A DNA stretch of 21,670 bases from Prevotellaceae bacterium UBA1743 (GTDB lineage: Bacteria > Bacteroidota > Bacteroidia > Bacteroidales > Bacteroidaceae), in contig DCHV01000018.1 in the NCBI GenBank assembly GCA_002314945.1, positions 1-21,670 of the forward strand, written 5' to 3'. The stretch's first letter is position 1; every line of letters starts with the position of its first letter. The notes beneath the pieces are model-generated. The model was not told the origin of the DNA, did not search any database, and saw only the letters and a program-made list of their open reading frames with translations. This document shows positions 14,800 to 21,670 of the stretch, in pieces. Made by a program: the position numbers and the translations under genes.

Positions 14800-16905
14800 T
14801 TATCTCAGCACCTTCAGCCGTTGTACGATGGATTGATACAGAGCATCACGTTGTGGATCGTACTGTGCCAGCTTCACCCATTCCTCGGCACCTTCCACGC
14901 CAGCCTCGCGGTAGTCGAAGGGAGTAAAATGAATCTTCTCCATCGCCTCCTTGTTGCCGATGGTGTAATCGCCTTGCTGAATGTTGGCAAACTTAGGATC
15001 GGCGATTATCGAGTGCTGATCTTTACCCGTTTCCTGCTGCCACTGCTCCAGCGTCTGCCCGTTCCATGCAACCTCACCCTGTGTATTCCAGTACAGGTTC
15101 TCGTCACTCTTGAAGTTGACCCCCTTCCAGTTGATACCATACATCACACCCTCCTCGTACTGGATGATGTTGTTGCTGAAGGTGAAGGGAAGATGATCAG
15201 GCTCCACGCGAGTTGCTTCCAACTGAGCCTTGATGCAATTGAGGAAAATATTGTTGCGGATGACATTCTCCTTGCCATAGTGCTGGTGGAAAGCCGAACT
15301 CTTGCAGCGATACACCAGATTGTTCTCCATGTGTACGCCGGTTGAACCTTCATCCGTATAGAGTCCCCATCCTCCATAGCCGTAGGAATAGATATCATGG
15401 ATATGGTTGTGAGACACCTCGGTTCCCTCTGAGATACCCAATGTATAGACACCTCCCATATCACTCAGGGCACCCCATCCTATGTGGTGGATATGATTGT
15501 AGTTGATGATGTTGCGCTTAGAAGGACTATGCGAATAGCCCCACACCCATCCTACAGACACTCCCGTGTAATAGAAATCGGAGATGTCGTTGTGGATGAC
15601 CTGATTGTCGCTCGTCTGGAAGAGGATGACACCCACTGCCGTGGGAATGACACGTCCTCCCTCGCGCAGGATGTTGTTGTAGAGTTTGTTGTTTCGGGCA
15701 AGCAAGAGATCCTCGTTCTCGGGAATCTTGGTGACACCGAGACGTACGCCACCTCCTCCCAAGTCGTGCAGGTAGCACTCACTCACCTCATTGTAGCGAC
15801 ATGCCTCTTCCCATGCCATGCCCCAGTTTCCCGTATGTGCCACCTCGCAACGATGGAAAGTGAAGTGCGAGGCAAAGCGAGCGGTGATGGATGCATTCTG
15901 CTGCACATCGGCCTGCCATGGGTTGTCGCCCTTCAGAGGCATATCATAACGGCTATGGGCAAAGGACAGATCTTCGAAATGGATATACTGCACAGGAGCT
16001 TTTTCTTCGCCCTCGATACATAGCAGTTGGGTAAGCATAGGGATGAACAGGCGGGCCGAAGCAATATCCTCCCCCTCGCGTGGCATGTAGTAGAGCACGT
16101 TTGCACGGGTATCTACATAGTACTCCCCTGGTTCATCCAGGAAACTGCGGTCGTTCTCCAGGTAGAACTGGGAACACTCGTCGATATGCAGATGGGGTGG
16201 CTGACGGAGACCTGCCACATAGAGGGTGTTGTCCTTGGCCGAAAAAGAGAGCACACGGCGACGCGTGTGATCCCATTTGTGGAGAAAGGTGATGCGCAAT
16301 TGATCCCCTATCTGCGCCTCGCGCAAGGCAGCACCAGCCGACTCGGGAAGATGTACCCTCTGTGCCCACAGCGAAGCACTGTCAATGGCTATTTCAGGAG
16401 CCTGACCTGTAATGAAGAATTCCAGGTTATTGGGGGTCCGGGCACATATTGCACGACGTTCATTGACAAAAATCTGCGGCACGTCACATCCAGCGGGTAT
16501 CAGGCTCCCCAATTCCATCTTCCAGAGACCACCCTCTGCCGTCTGGAACCCCTTCAACTCACGTCCGCCGGAGAAACGGGTCTTCTCTCTACCCTTTCCC
16601 TTTATCACGAGGGGGGATTGTTCTGTACCACTGTCTTGGCCAGTCAGCGACAGAGGTTTTTCGAGGAACCATGTTCCCTCTCCACACTGGATAACCAAGG
16701 GTTCCGTCAGCGTCTTTTCGGCCCTGATATGACGAGCCTTCTTCAACGCGCCATCAAAGGTGCGCAGAGGATGCCGCATCGAGCCGGAAGCCGCATCGTC
16801 ACCATCCGTAGCGAGGTATATCACATTCTTCTCACGCGCAGATGCGGTGGGATTCACCAGACTCATGCCACATAGCAAGAGGATAAAAAGACCTGTTTTC
16901 TTCAT
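14800..16905 (-). CDS. secreted right-handed parallel beta-helix protein (GH141-like)
   Basis: The product has 701 residues with a signal peptide (MKKTGLFILLLCGMSLVNPTASA, cleaved before R24). The start is well placed behind a consensus promoter. The mature protein opens with YLATDGDDAASGSMRHPLRT, the usual first rung of beta-helix carbohydrate-active enzymes, then a beta-rich insert and stacked helix rungs from ~300 to ~600. These rungs are rich in Asn and His ladders, such as NYNHIHHIGWGALSDMGG, SHNHIHDIYSYGYGGWGLYT and RNNIFLNC. This layout resembles GH141 glycosidases (known members act on fucose in rhamnogalacturonan II or on xylan), but also other polysaccharide-active beta-helices. The substrate and catalytic residues cannot be named from sequence alone. 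No SusC/SusD genes are nearby, and no T9SS C-terminal sorting domain is visible, so it probably stays periplasmic. Confidence 0.75.
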   Translation of the reverse strand: MKKTGLFILLLCGMSLVNPTASAREKNVIYLATDGDDAASGSMRHPLRTFDGALKKARHIRAEKTLTEPLVIQCGEGTWFLEKPLSLTGQDSGTEQSPLVIKGKGREKTRFSGGRELKGFQTAEGGLWKMELGSLIPAGCDVPQIFVNERRAICARTPNNLEFFITGQAPEIAIDSASLWAQRVHLPESAGAALREAQIGDQLRITFLHKWDHTRRRVLSFSAKDNTLYVAGLRQPPHLHIDECSQFYLENDRSFLDEPGEYYVDTRANVLYYMPREGEDIASARLFIPMLTQLLCIEGEEKAPVQYIHFEDLSFAHSRYDMPLKGDNPWQADVQQNASITARFASHFTFHRCEVAHTGNWGMAWEEACRYNEVSECYLHDLGGGGVRLGVTKIPENEDLLLARNNKLYNNILREGGRVIPTAVGVILFQTSDNQVIHNDISDFYYTGVSVGWVWGYSHSPSKRNIINYNHIHHIGWGALSDMGGVYTLGISEGTEVSHNHIHDIYSYGYGGWGLYTDEGSTGVHMENNLVYRCKSSAFHQHYGKENVIRNNIFLNCIKAQLEATRVEPDHLPFTFSNNIIQYEEGVMYGINWKGVNFKSDENLYWNTQGEVAWNGQTLEQWQQETGKDQHSIIADPKFANIQQGDYTIGNKEAMEKIHFTPFDYREAGVEGAEEWVKLAQYDPQRDALYQSIVQRLKVLR

Positions 16906-16930
16906 ACGTCAAAATCAAATTTATTTCCTA

Positions 16931-16962
16931 CAAAAGTATGTATAAAACACGAAACCGTCAAA
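16931..16962 (-). promoter_or_regulatory. promoter of the beta-helix gene
   Basis: On the minus strand there is TTTG (plus 16959-16962), a 20-base spacer and TACTTTTG (16931-16938). Transcription would begin near 16926, about 20 bases before the start codon at 16905. Confidence 0.6.
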
Positions 16963-17009
16963 GGAATACAGGTGATATGAGGCCCTATCATCGCATTTGG
17001 CCGAAATGA

Positions 17010-17041
17010 TTTGGCAGAAAGGAGATTTCTCCTTAACTTTG
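17010..17041 (+). promoter_or_regulatory. promoter of the DUF6057-lipoprotein-nagB operon, with inverted repeat in the spacer
   Basis: TTTG at 17010-17013, a 20-base spacer and TAACTTTG at 17034-17041 fit the Bacteroidota consensus. A perfect inverted repeat, AAGGAGA-TT-TCTCCTT (17019-17034), fills the spacer and touches the first base of the -7 box, a typical place for a repressor operator. The implied transcription start (~17046) leaves only about 9 bases before the ATG at 17055 and 18 before the in-frame ATG at 17064. Confidence 0.6.
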
Positions 17042-17054
17042 CGCGATAAAATAT

Positions 17055-18644
17055 ATGTCTGCAATGAACAAAAAGAAACAAGCGCGCCTCTCCTCTGAGA
17101 CAAAACCCAAGGAGCCAAGAAAACTTGTAAAACTGCCCTTGATATGGATATTTTTCGTGGCAGTATGGGGTTGGGCCTCATGCTATTATGGAGACGTATT
17201 CCGCATTTCCCGCGACAATAGTTTCTGGGTCCCCGACACGGAACAGATGAACTTCGTACTGAATTGTCACAACGGTTGGTTGTGGTATTTGGGTCGTATG
17301 TTCCTGGCGATGTTCAGACACCCCTGGTTGGGAGGCTTGATTCTGTCCTTGATGCTGACTGTAGGCAGTTGGCTGATCCAGTATTGCCTGCGCCTCTCCC
17401 CCCGCTTCCGCTGGTGTAGCTACCTGCCATCGCTGGCCTACATCGCTGTCGTGTCTTATTTAGGGCTGAATATCTTTTTCGAGACAGAGACAGGACGCTT
17501 GCTCGGCATCCCCTTGCTGATATTTGCCATCCTCTGTCTGTGTGCCATCGTAGTAAGATTGGCAGGCAGAAAGGACGCACCTGCCTTCTGCGGGATTCCT
17601 CAGGACGAGACGATGCGGGACAACTACGTTCAACTGGCCGTGTTTGGAGTCGTATTGGCCCTGTGCATCGGATTTGTGCAATGGCAGCGTCCATACGTGA
17701 GGGTAATATGCAAGATGATAGTGCAGAACGACAATCAGGATTGGCAGGGCACCATCGACACCGCCCACGAGAATGCAGAACTTAGCTACCGCCCCATATC
17801 GGCCAACTATGCCATAGCCCTGGTACACACCGACCAACAATGCAATCGGATGTACGACATACGACTGGAATACGACTCCCTGTATCTATCTGGATGGGGC
17901 ACACCTGTCAACAATGGAAACCAGTTGTACATCGCCGAATGTGATTTCCACGCAGGTCTGGTAGAGACAGCCTATCACTGCTGCATGGAACGCATGGTGA
18001 TGAACGGCCCTTACATCCACGCCATGGAACTGATGACGAAATGCGCCTTGATGCGTAGCGAATGGAAGTTGGCAGAGAAATACCTTGCGATTTTGGATCA
18101 GGTCCCATTCGAGGGTTCTTTCTGCAAGAAATACCGTCCCATGCTCTACAACACCGCCCTCGTAAACAGCGACGACGAAATGGGCCACATACGACTCACA
18201 GAGCCCATGCACGACTCCTTCGAGAACATGTACCAGAAACCTACCTTCCTCGGATACAACATACGACTCTACGAGGGACGGAGCGTCAATGCACTATGGA
18301 ACAGTCTTGCCACATGCCTCTACACGAAGTTGATGCCCGATTTTGTGGATCGGCTGAATCCTCTCAACGGAAGCATTCCACCCGACAACGTCGCGGATGG
18401 CATCCTGCTTGCAACCAACAAGCGGCCGGGGTTGGATAAGAGATTCCAGGGGATGGACCTCCGCGCCCAGCGATTAGGCTCCTACCTCGAACACATGCAA
18501 CCCTATCTGAAGGATCGCCCCGCGTATGCCCGCCAACTCTTCGATAAATACAAGGGGTATTACCCATACTATTATTTCTTCGGCAACCTGAAAGCCACCA
18601 AGAAATCAACGACACAGGCATCATCCAACTCAGGCGTAAACTAA
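17055..18644 (+). CDS. DUF6057 family multi-pass membrane protein
   Basis: The product has 529 residues. I recognise it as the Bacteroidota family called DUF6057; its function is unknown. After a basic N-terminus it has about five transmembrane helices (roughly 26-46, 89-110, 124-144, 148-170 and 190-210). A soluble C-terminal region of ~300 residues follows, with helical, TPR-like character (for example AMELMTKCALMRSEWKLAEKYLAIL). Cys and Tyr are frequent. The start is uncertain: the promoter leaves a very short leader for 17055, and the ATG at 17064 (MNKKKQARLS) gives a leader of the length seen for gltX and the beta-helix gene. It is followed 12 bp later by a lipoprotein gene that overlaps nagB, so the three are one operon. 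The link to amino-sugar metabolism is inferred from context only. Confidence 0.75.
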   Translation: MSAMNKKKQARLSSETKPKEPRKLVKLPLIWIFFVAVWGWASCYYGDVFRISRDNSFWVPDTEQMNFVLNCHNGWLWYLGRMFLAMFRHPWLGGLILSLMLTVGSWLIQYCLRLSPRFRWCSYLPSLAYIAVVSYLGLNIFFETETGRLLGIPLLIFAILCLCAIVVRLAGRKDAPAFCGIPQDETMRDNYVQLAVFGVVLALCIGFVQWQRPYVRVICKMIVQNDNQDWQGTIDTAHENAELSYRPISANYAIALVHTDQQCNRMYDIRLEYDSLYLSGWGTPVNNGNQLYIAECDFHAGLVETAYHCCMERMVMNGPYIHAMELMTKCALMRSEWKLAEKYLAILDQVPFEGSFCKKYRPMLYNTALVNSDDEMGHIRLTEPMHDSFENMYQKPTFLGYNIRLYEGRSVNALWNSLATCLYTKLMPDFVDRLNPLNGSIPPDNVADGILLATNKRPGLDKRFQGMDLRAQRLGSYLEHMQPYLKDRPAYARQLFDKYKGYYPYYYFFGNLKATKKSTTQASSNSGVN

Positions 18645-18656
18645 TCCACAAGAACA

Positions 18657-20192
18657 ATGAAAAAGTTTATCACATACGCATTATGCATAGGAGTAGCAGC
18701 ACTGACAGGTGCCTGCCAGGGTGAGCACAACACCCTGCCCGCCCAATTCGAACAGCTCGAAGTAAGCGCCCCACTCTACCCCGACTATACGAATATCGTC
18801 ATCCCACCCAATATTGCCCCCCTGAATTTCATGGTGATGGACAGTGCCGCAGGAGAGTTCGTGGCACAATTCCAGGGCAAGGGCGAAGCCATCGTGACAG
18901 GTGACGGAAAGGAAGGAAAGATACAGATCGACAGCACCGCATGGCGCAAGATGCTACAGGAAAACCTCGGGAACGACATACAGGTAGGCATCTATGCACA
19001 GCACAAGGAAGGATGGGTCAAGTACAAGGAATACACCCTGAAAGTAGCGGAAGAGGCCATCGACCAATATCTCAGTTACCGTCTCATTGAGCCTGGCTAT
19101 GAGCTGTACCGGCAATTAGGGCTCTATCAGCGCGACCTGAGCAACTGGAATGTGCAGCCCATCTACGAGAACAACAGGGAATACAGCGAGACAGACAATC
19201 ATTGCATCAACTGCCACAACTACAAGAACTACAGCACCCGGGACATGCTCTTCCATGTACGTGCCAAGCACGGCGGCACCATCATGATTCACGACGGAGA
19301 GCCACATAAGGTGCAGATCAAGGACAGCACAATCCTCACCGCCGGCGTATATCCCTCGTGGCATCCCACCGAGAATCTGGTAGCCTTCAGCACCAACAAG
19401 ACAGGACAGACCTTCCACCTGTTCCACGACGAGAAGATCGAGGTGATGGACGAAGCCAGCGACCTCCTGCTCTATGATGCAGGGAAGAATGAGGTAACCC
19501 ACATCCTGCGTTCCAAGACACAGATGGAGACCTTCCCTTGCTGGAGCCCCGATGGCAAGACCCTCTATTACTGCAATGCCAATCTGGACGGCAAAATTGA
19601 CGTAGATCAGCCAGACAGCCTTGTCACGATGTCCCTTGTCTATAAATACGACAGCATATACTACGACCTGATGAAAGTGGATTTCGACATAGAGAGCCGC
19701 ACCTTCGGCGAGCCACAGATGGTAGTGGATGCCGCCAGCAACCACAAGAGCATCACCGTGCCACGTGTCAGCCCCGATGGCAGATATGTCCTATATACAT
19801 TAGGCAACTACGGACAGTTCCACATTTGGCACAAGAGCAGCGATCTGTGGGTAAAGGATCTGGAAAACGACACCTGTTATGCGCTGAGGAAAACAAACAG
19901 CCCCGATGTGGATAGTTACCACACATGGAGCTCCAACGGACGCTGGATTGTCTTCAGTTCCCGACGCGATGATGGCAACTACACACGCCCCTATCTCGCA
20001 TATTTCGACAAGAACGGACAGGGGCACAAGGCATTCATGCTACCACAGGAAGACCCCGAGAGCAATATCCTGTTGCTCAAGAGCTACAATGTGCCGGAAT
20101 TGACCACCGATGCCGTGACAACCACTCAGGAAAGTCTGCACGATTGCATTTACAATACAGAAGGCGAAAAATCAAAATATATAAAGCAATGA
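18657..20192 (+). CDS. PD40/TolB-like beta-propeller lipoprotein with a CxxCH motif
   Basis: The 511-residue product carries a lipoprotein signal peptide (lipobox LTGAC, lipidated Cys20), so it is membrane-anchored outside the cytoplasm. After an N-terminal beta-rich domain (~30-160) comes CINCH (183-187), a perfect CxxCH haem c attachment motif. At least four PD40/WD40-like blades follow: YPSWHPTENLVAFSTN (232-247), FPCWSPDGKTLYYCN (293-307), VPRVSPDGRYVLYT (368-381) and YHTWSSNGRWIVFSS (421-435), as in TolB-type propellers. Relatives in Bacteroidota have been annotated loosely as cytochrome c biogenesis or TolB-like proteins. It lies 12 bp after the DUF6057 gene, and its stop overlaps the nagB start (ATGA). 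Haem binding, or instead a Cys-based metal site, is a hypothesis; the export signal and propeller are well supported. Confidence 0.8.
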   Translation: MKKFITYALCIGVAALTGACQGEHNTLPAQFEQLEVSAPLYPDYTNIVIPPNIAPLNFMVMDSAAGEFVAQFQGKGEAIVTGDGKEGKIQIDSTAWRKMLQENLGNDIQVGIYAQHKEGWVKYKEYTLKVAEEAIDQYLSYRLIEPGYELYRQLGLYQRDLSNWNVQPIYENNREYSETDNHCINCHNYKNYSTRDMLFHVRAKHGGTIMIHDGEPHKVQIKDSTILTAGVYPSWHPTENLVAFSTNKTGQTFHLFHDEKIEVMDEASDLLLYDAGKNEVTHILRSKTQMETFPCWSPDGKTLYYCNANLDGKIDVDQPDSLVTMSLVYKYDSIYYDLMKVDFDIESRTFGEPQMVVDAASNHKSITVPRVSPDGRYVLYTLGNYGQFHIWHKSSDLWVKDLENDTCYALRKTNSPDVDSYHTWSSNGRWIVFSSRRDDGNYTRPYLAYFDKNGQGHKAFMLPQEDPESNILLLKSYNVPELTTDAVTTTQESLHDCIYNTEGEKSKYIKQ

Positions 20193-20980
20193 GAGTAATT
20201 ATCGAACCTAACTATGAGCAGCTCAGTCGCTGGGCTGCCGAGTACGTGGCAAGCAAGATCAATGCCGCACAACCCACAGCAGAGAAGCCCTTCAAATTGG
20301 GATGTCCCACAGGAAGTTCCCCATTGGGCCTCTACAAGAACCTGATAGCAATGTACAAGGAAGGGAAAGTCAGCTTCCAGCATGTCATCACCTTCAACAT
20401 GGACGAGTATGTAGGACTGCCCGAGGAACATCCCGAAAGCTACCATAGTTTTATGTGGAACAACTTCTTCAGCCACATCGACATCAAGAAAGAGAATGTC
20501 CACATCCTCAACGGCAATGCCGCCGATCTGCAAGCCGAATGTGCCGCCTACGAAGCAGCCATCGTAGCAGCAGGAGGCATCGACCTCTTCATGGGAGGCA
20601 TCGGCCCAGATGGTCATATCGCCTTCAACGAGCCTTTTAGTTCACTGACAAGCCGTACACGTGTGAAGAGCCTCACCACCGACACCATCATCGCCAACAG
20701 CCGCTTCTTCGACAACGACGTGAACAAAGTGCCCAAGACAGCATTGACAGTAGGAGTAGGCACCGTGATGGATGCCAAGGAAGTATTGATTGTCTGCAAC
20801 GGACACAACAAAGGCCAGGCCCTCAAGCACGCCATCGAAGAGGCAGTAAGCCAGGCATGGACCATCAGCGCCCTGCAGATGCACCCCCACGCCATCATCG
20901 TATGCGACGAAGCCGCCACAGACGAGTTGAAGCACGGCACCTACAAATATTTCAAGGATATTGAAAAAGACAATTTGTAA
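20189..20980 (+). CDS. nagB: Glucosamine-6-phosphate deaminase
   Basis: NagB converts glucosamine-6-phosphate to fructose-6-phosphate and ammonia in the cytoplasm, feeding amino sugars into glycolysis. From the ATG at 20189 the product is 263 residues (E. coli NagB is 266), starting MRVIIEPNYEQLSRWAA exactly where the family begins. The frame is open back to 20144, but that would add 15 unrelated residues inside the preceding gene. The phosphate-binding GCPTGSSPLGLY (38-49) is present, and the catalytic residues D72, D141, H143 and E148 (GPDGHIAFNEP) fall at the same numbers as in E. coli. The start overlaps the lipoprotein stop (ATGA), implying translational coupling. No nagA is nearby. A strong terminator follows. 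Confidence 0.96.
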   Translation: MRVIIEPNYEQLSRWAAEYVASKINAAQPTAEKPFKLGCPTGSSPLGLYKNLIAMYKEGKVSFQHVITFNMDEYVGLPEEHPESYHSFMWNNFFSHIDIKKENVHILNGNAADLQAECAAYEAAIVAAGGIDLFMGGIGPDGHIAFNEPFSSLTSRTRVKSLTTDTIIANSRFFDNDVNKVPKTALTVGVGTVMDAKEVLIVCNGHNKGQALKHAIEEAVSQAWTISALQMHPHAIIVCDEAATDELKHGTYKYFKDIEKDNL

Positions 20981-21005
20981 GAAAGCATAGTACTCCCCCT
21001 CTTAT

Positions 21006-21045
21006 AATTGAGCCCATCTATCCTTAGATGGGTTCAATTGTTTTA
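21006..21045 (+). terminator. intrinsic terminator after nagB
   Basis: A 15-bp stem (21006-21020 with 21025-21039, one G-T pair) with a TCCT loop is followed by GTTTTA. It lies 25 bp after the nagB stop codon and should end the three-gene transcript. Confidence 0.85.
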
Positions 21046-21209
21046 GTCTCTCAGAGAACACTAAAAAGAAAGCCATCATCAGCAATTCAATCGTCAGCAG
21101 ATTGAATAGTATCTTATATAATACCAACATAGAGGAAGTACAACGCAAGCATAACGATTTTGTTATCGCTCCCTTATGACTGCCTTATGTTTGTGTATGG
21201 CAAAATAGA

Positions 21210-21317
21210 ATTAGTCATTATGGTCATTAGTCATTTGTCATTAAGCGAAATTGCGTTTTTGACTCAAAATTTACAGAAATCGAAAATGACAAATGACAAA
21301 TGACCATCGTGACAAAT
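21210..21317. repeat. imperfect inverted repeat built of TGACAAA/TTTGTCA units
   Basis: The arms are 33 bp each (21210-21242 and 21285-21317) and match at 29 of 33 positions; the inner 21 bp match at 20 of 21. Each arm itself consists of 7-bp units such as TGACAAA. The loop is 42 bp. It could form a cruciform or a hairpin in RNA. Confidence 0.75.
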
Positions 21318-21409
21318 ATCTCTTTTTTTCTTTGATTGGTAATGGATTTTTGTCAAGATTCCAACAACCGAAAATTGAAAATTATTGACAAGGGTCTCAT
21401 TTTTCAATA

Positions 21410-21446
21410 CGAAGGGATTACGAACGGATAGCGAAGGGATTACGAA
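21410..21446. repeat. 15-bp direct repeat, two copies 22 bp apart
   Basis: CGAAGGGATTACGAA occurs at 21410-21424 and again at 21432-21446. The 22-bp register is about two helical turns, which could suit cooperative protein binding, or it may be a small interspersed repeat. Confidence 0.75.
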
Positions 21447-21603
21447 GGAGAAGAAAAGTAAAAAAATATGACCGTTCGCAACACCAATCCTTACACTTGT
21501 ACATTGGAACTCGAAAATGAGACTCGCAAGAAATGTTTTACGCGTTTAATCTCACTCTTTCTGATTGTTCAGGAAATCAGTTAGTTGAGTCATAATTCAA
21601 TTC

Positions 21604-21639
21604 CACTTTAACCTCACTTTAACCTCACTTTAACCTCAC
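21604..21639. repeat. 11-bp tandem repeat, three copies plus partial
   Basis: CACTTTAACCT is repeated three times exactly (21604-21636), with a partial CAC at 21637-21639. It lies in non-coding sequence near the right edge of the window. Confidence 0.9.
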
Positions 21640-21670
21640 GTTTGGAGTAAGCGTGTCCGCGATGTCGCCT

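Larger units (their letters stand above)
21046..21670. other. AT-rich, repeat-bearing intergenic region
   Basis: No supported gene is seen. A frame running from about 21012 to the stop at 21177-21179 reads as plausible protein (ending NDFVIAPL) but has no ATG and begins inside the terminator, so at most it is a gene remnant. The rest holds the inverted and direct repeats listed separately. Confidence 0.65.

Noticed and set aside
15484..16875. long plus-strand frames opposite the beta-helix gene
   Set aside because: They are mirror frames of a strongly coding minus-strand gene with a signal peptide and promoter; they show no recognisable protein features.
20144..20188. upstream start for nagB
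   Set aside because: The extra 15 residues come from the overlapping lipoprotein gene in another frame; NagB proteins begin at MRVII-type sequence, matching 20189.
21159..21193. promoter-like TTTG ... TATGTTTG on the plus strand
   Set aside because: The -7 box at 21186-21193 is a perfect match, but the nearest TTTG leaves a 23-base spacer instead of 19-20 and no gene follows.
21285..21446. CRISPR-like array from short repeats
   Set aside because: The repeat units are of different sequence, too short and irregularly spaced, and no cas genes are present.

Overview
The window looks like a chromosomal segment from a Gram-negative member of the Bacteroidales, most likely Prevotellaceae (inferred from gene content, not from a database search). 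Three things point there. There is a complete type IX secretion core (porP-porK-porL-porM-porN). An LPS Kdo-transferase gene (waaA) is present. Several genes are preceded by the Bacteroidota promoter pattern TTTG/TTG-N19-20-TAnnTTTG rather than by -35/-10 boxes and Shine-Dalgarno sequences.

Layout. Positions 1-559 are AT-rich and hold no supported gene. They contain promoter-like repeats and an orphan leftward promoter followed by hairpins. A small DUF2795 gene (560-781) has its own promoter and terminator. The T9SS block (904-6867) encodes the outer-membrane PorP, the PorK lipoprotein and PorN (periplasmic ring), and PorL/PorM (the inner-membrane proton-driven motor). Spacings are 3-14 bp, and priA (replication restart helicase) follows 12 bp later. 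A 181-bp foldback element separates priA from a convergent 7TM-HD phosphodiesterase gene of the PgpH type. Divergent from that gene is gltX, whose stop overlaps the start of waaA.

A second convergent junction (14519-14799) carries another long nested inverted repeat. Next come a leftward gene for a secreted right-handed beta-helix protein (GH141-like at best) and, divergently, a three-gene rightward unit. That unit encodes a DUF6057 membrane protein, a PD40/TolB-like lipoprotein with a CxxCH haem-type motif, and NagB (glucosamine-6-phosphate deaminase), and it ends in a strong terminator. The last ~620 bp are non-coding and rich in small direct, tandem and inverted repeats.

Most genes are conserved Bacteroidota housekeeping or envelope genes. 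No CRISPR array, tRNA, rRNA, prophage or intact insertion sequence was recognised. The points most worth a second look are the DUF6057/CxxCH-lipoprotein/nagB operon, the two foldback elements at convergent gene ends, the dyad promoter module and orphan leftward promoter at the left end, and the repeat-containing linker of PorL.
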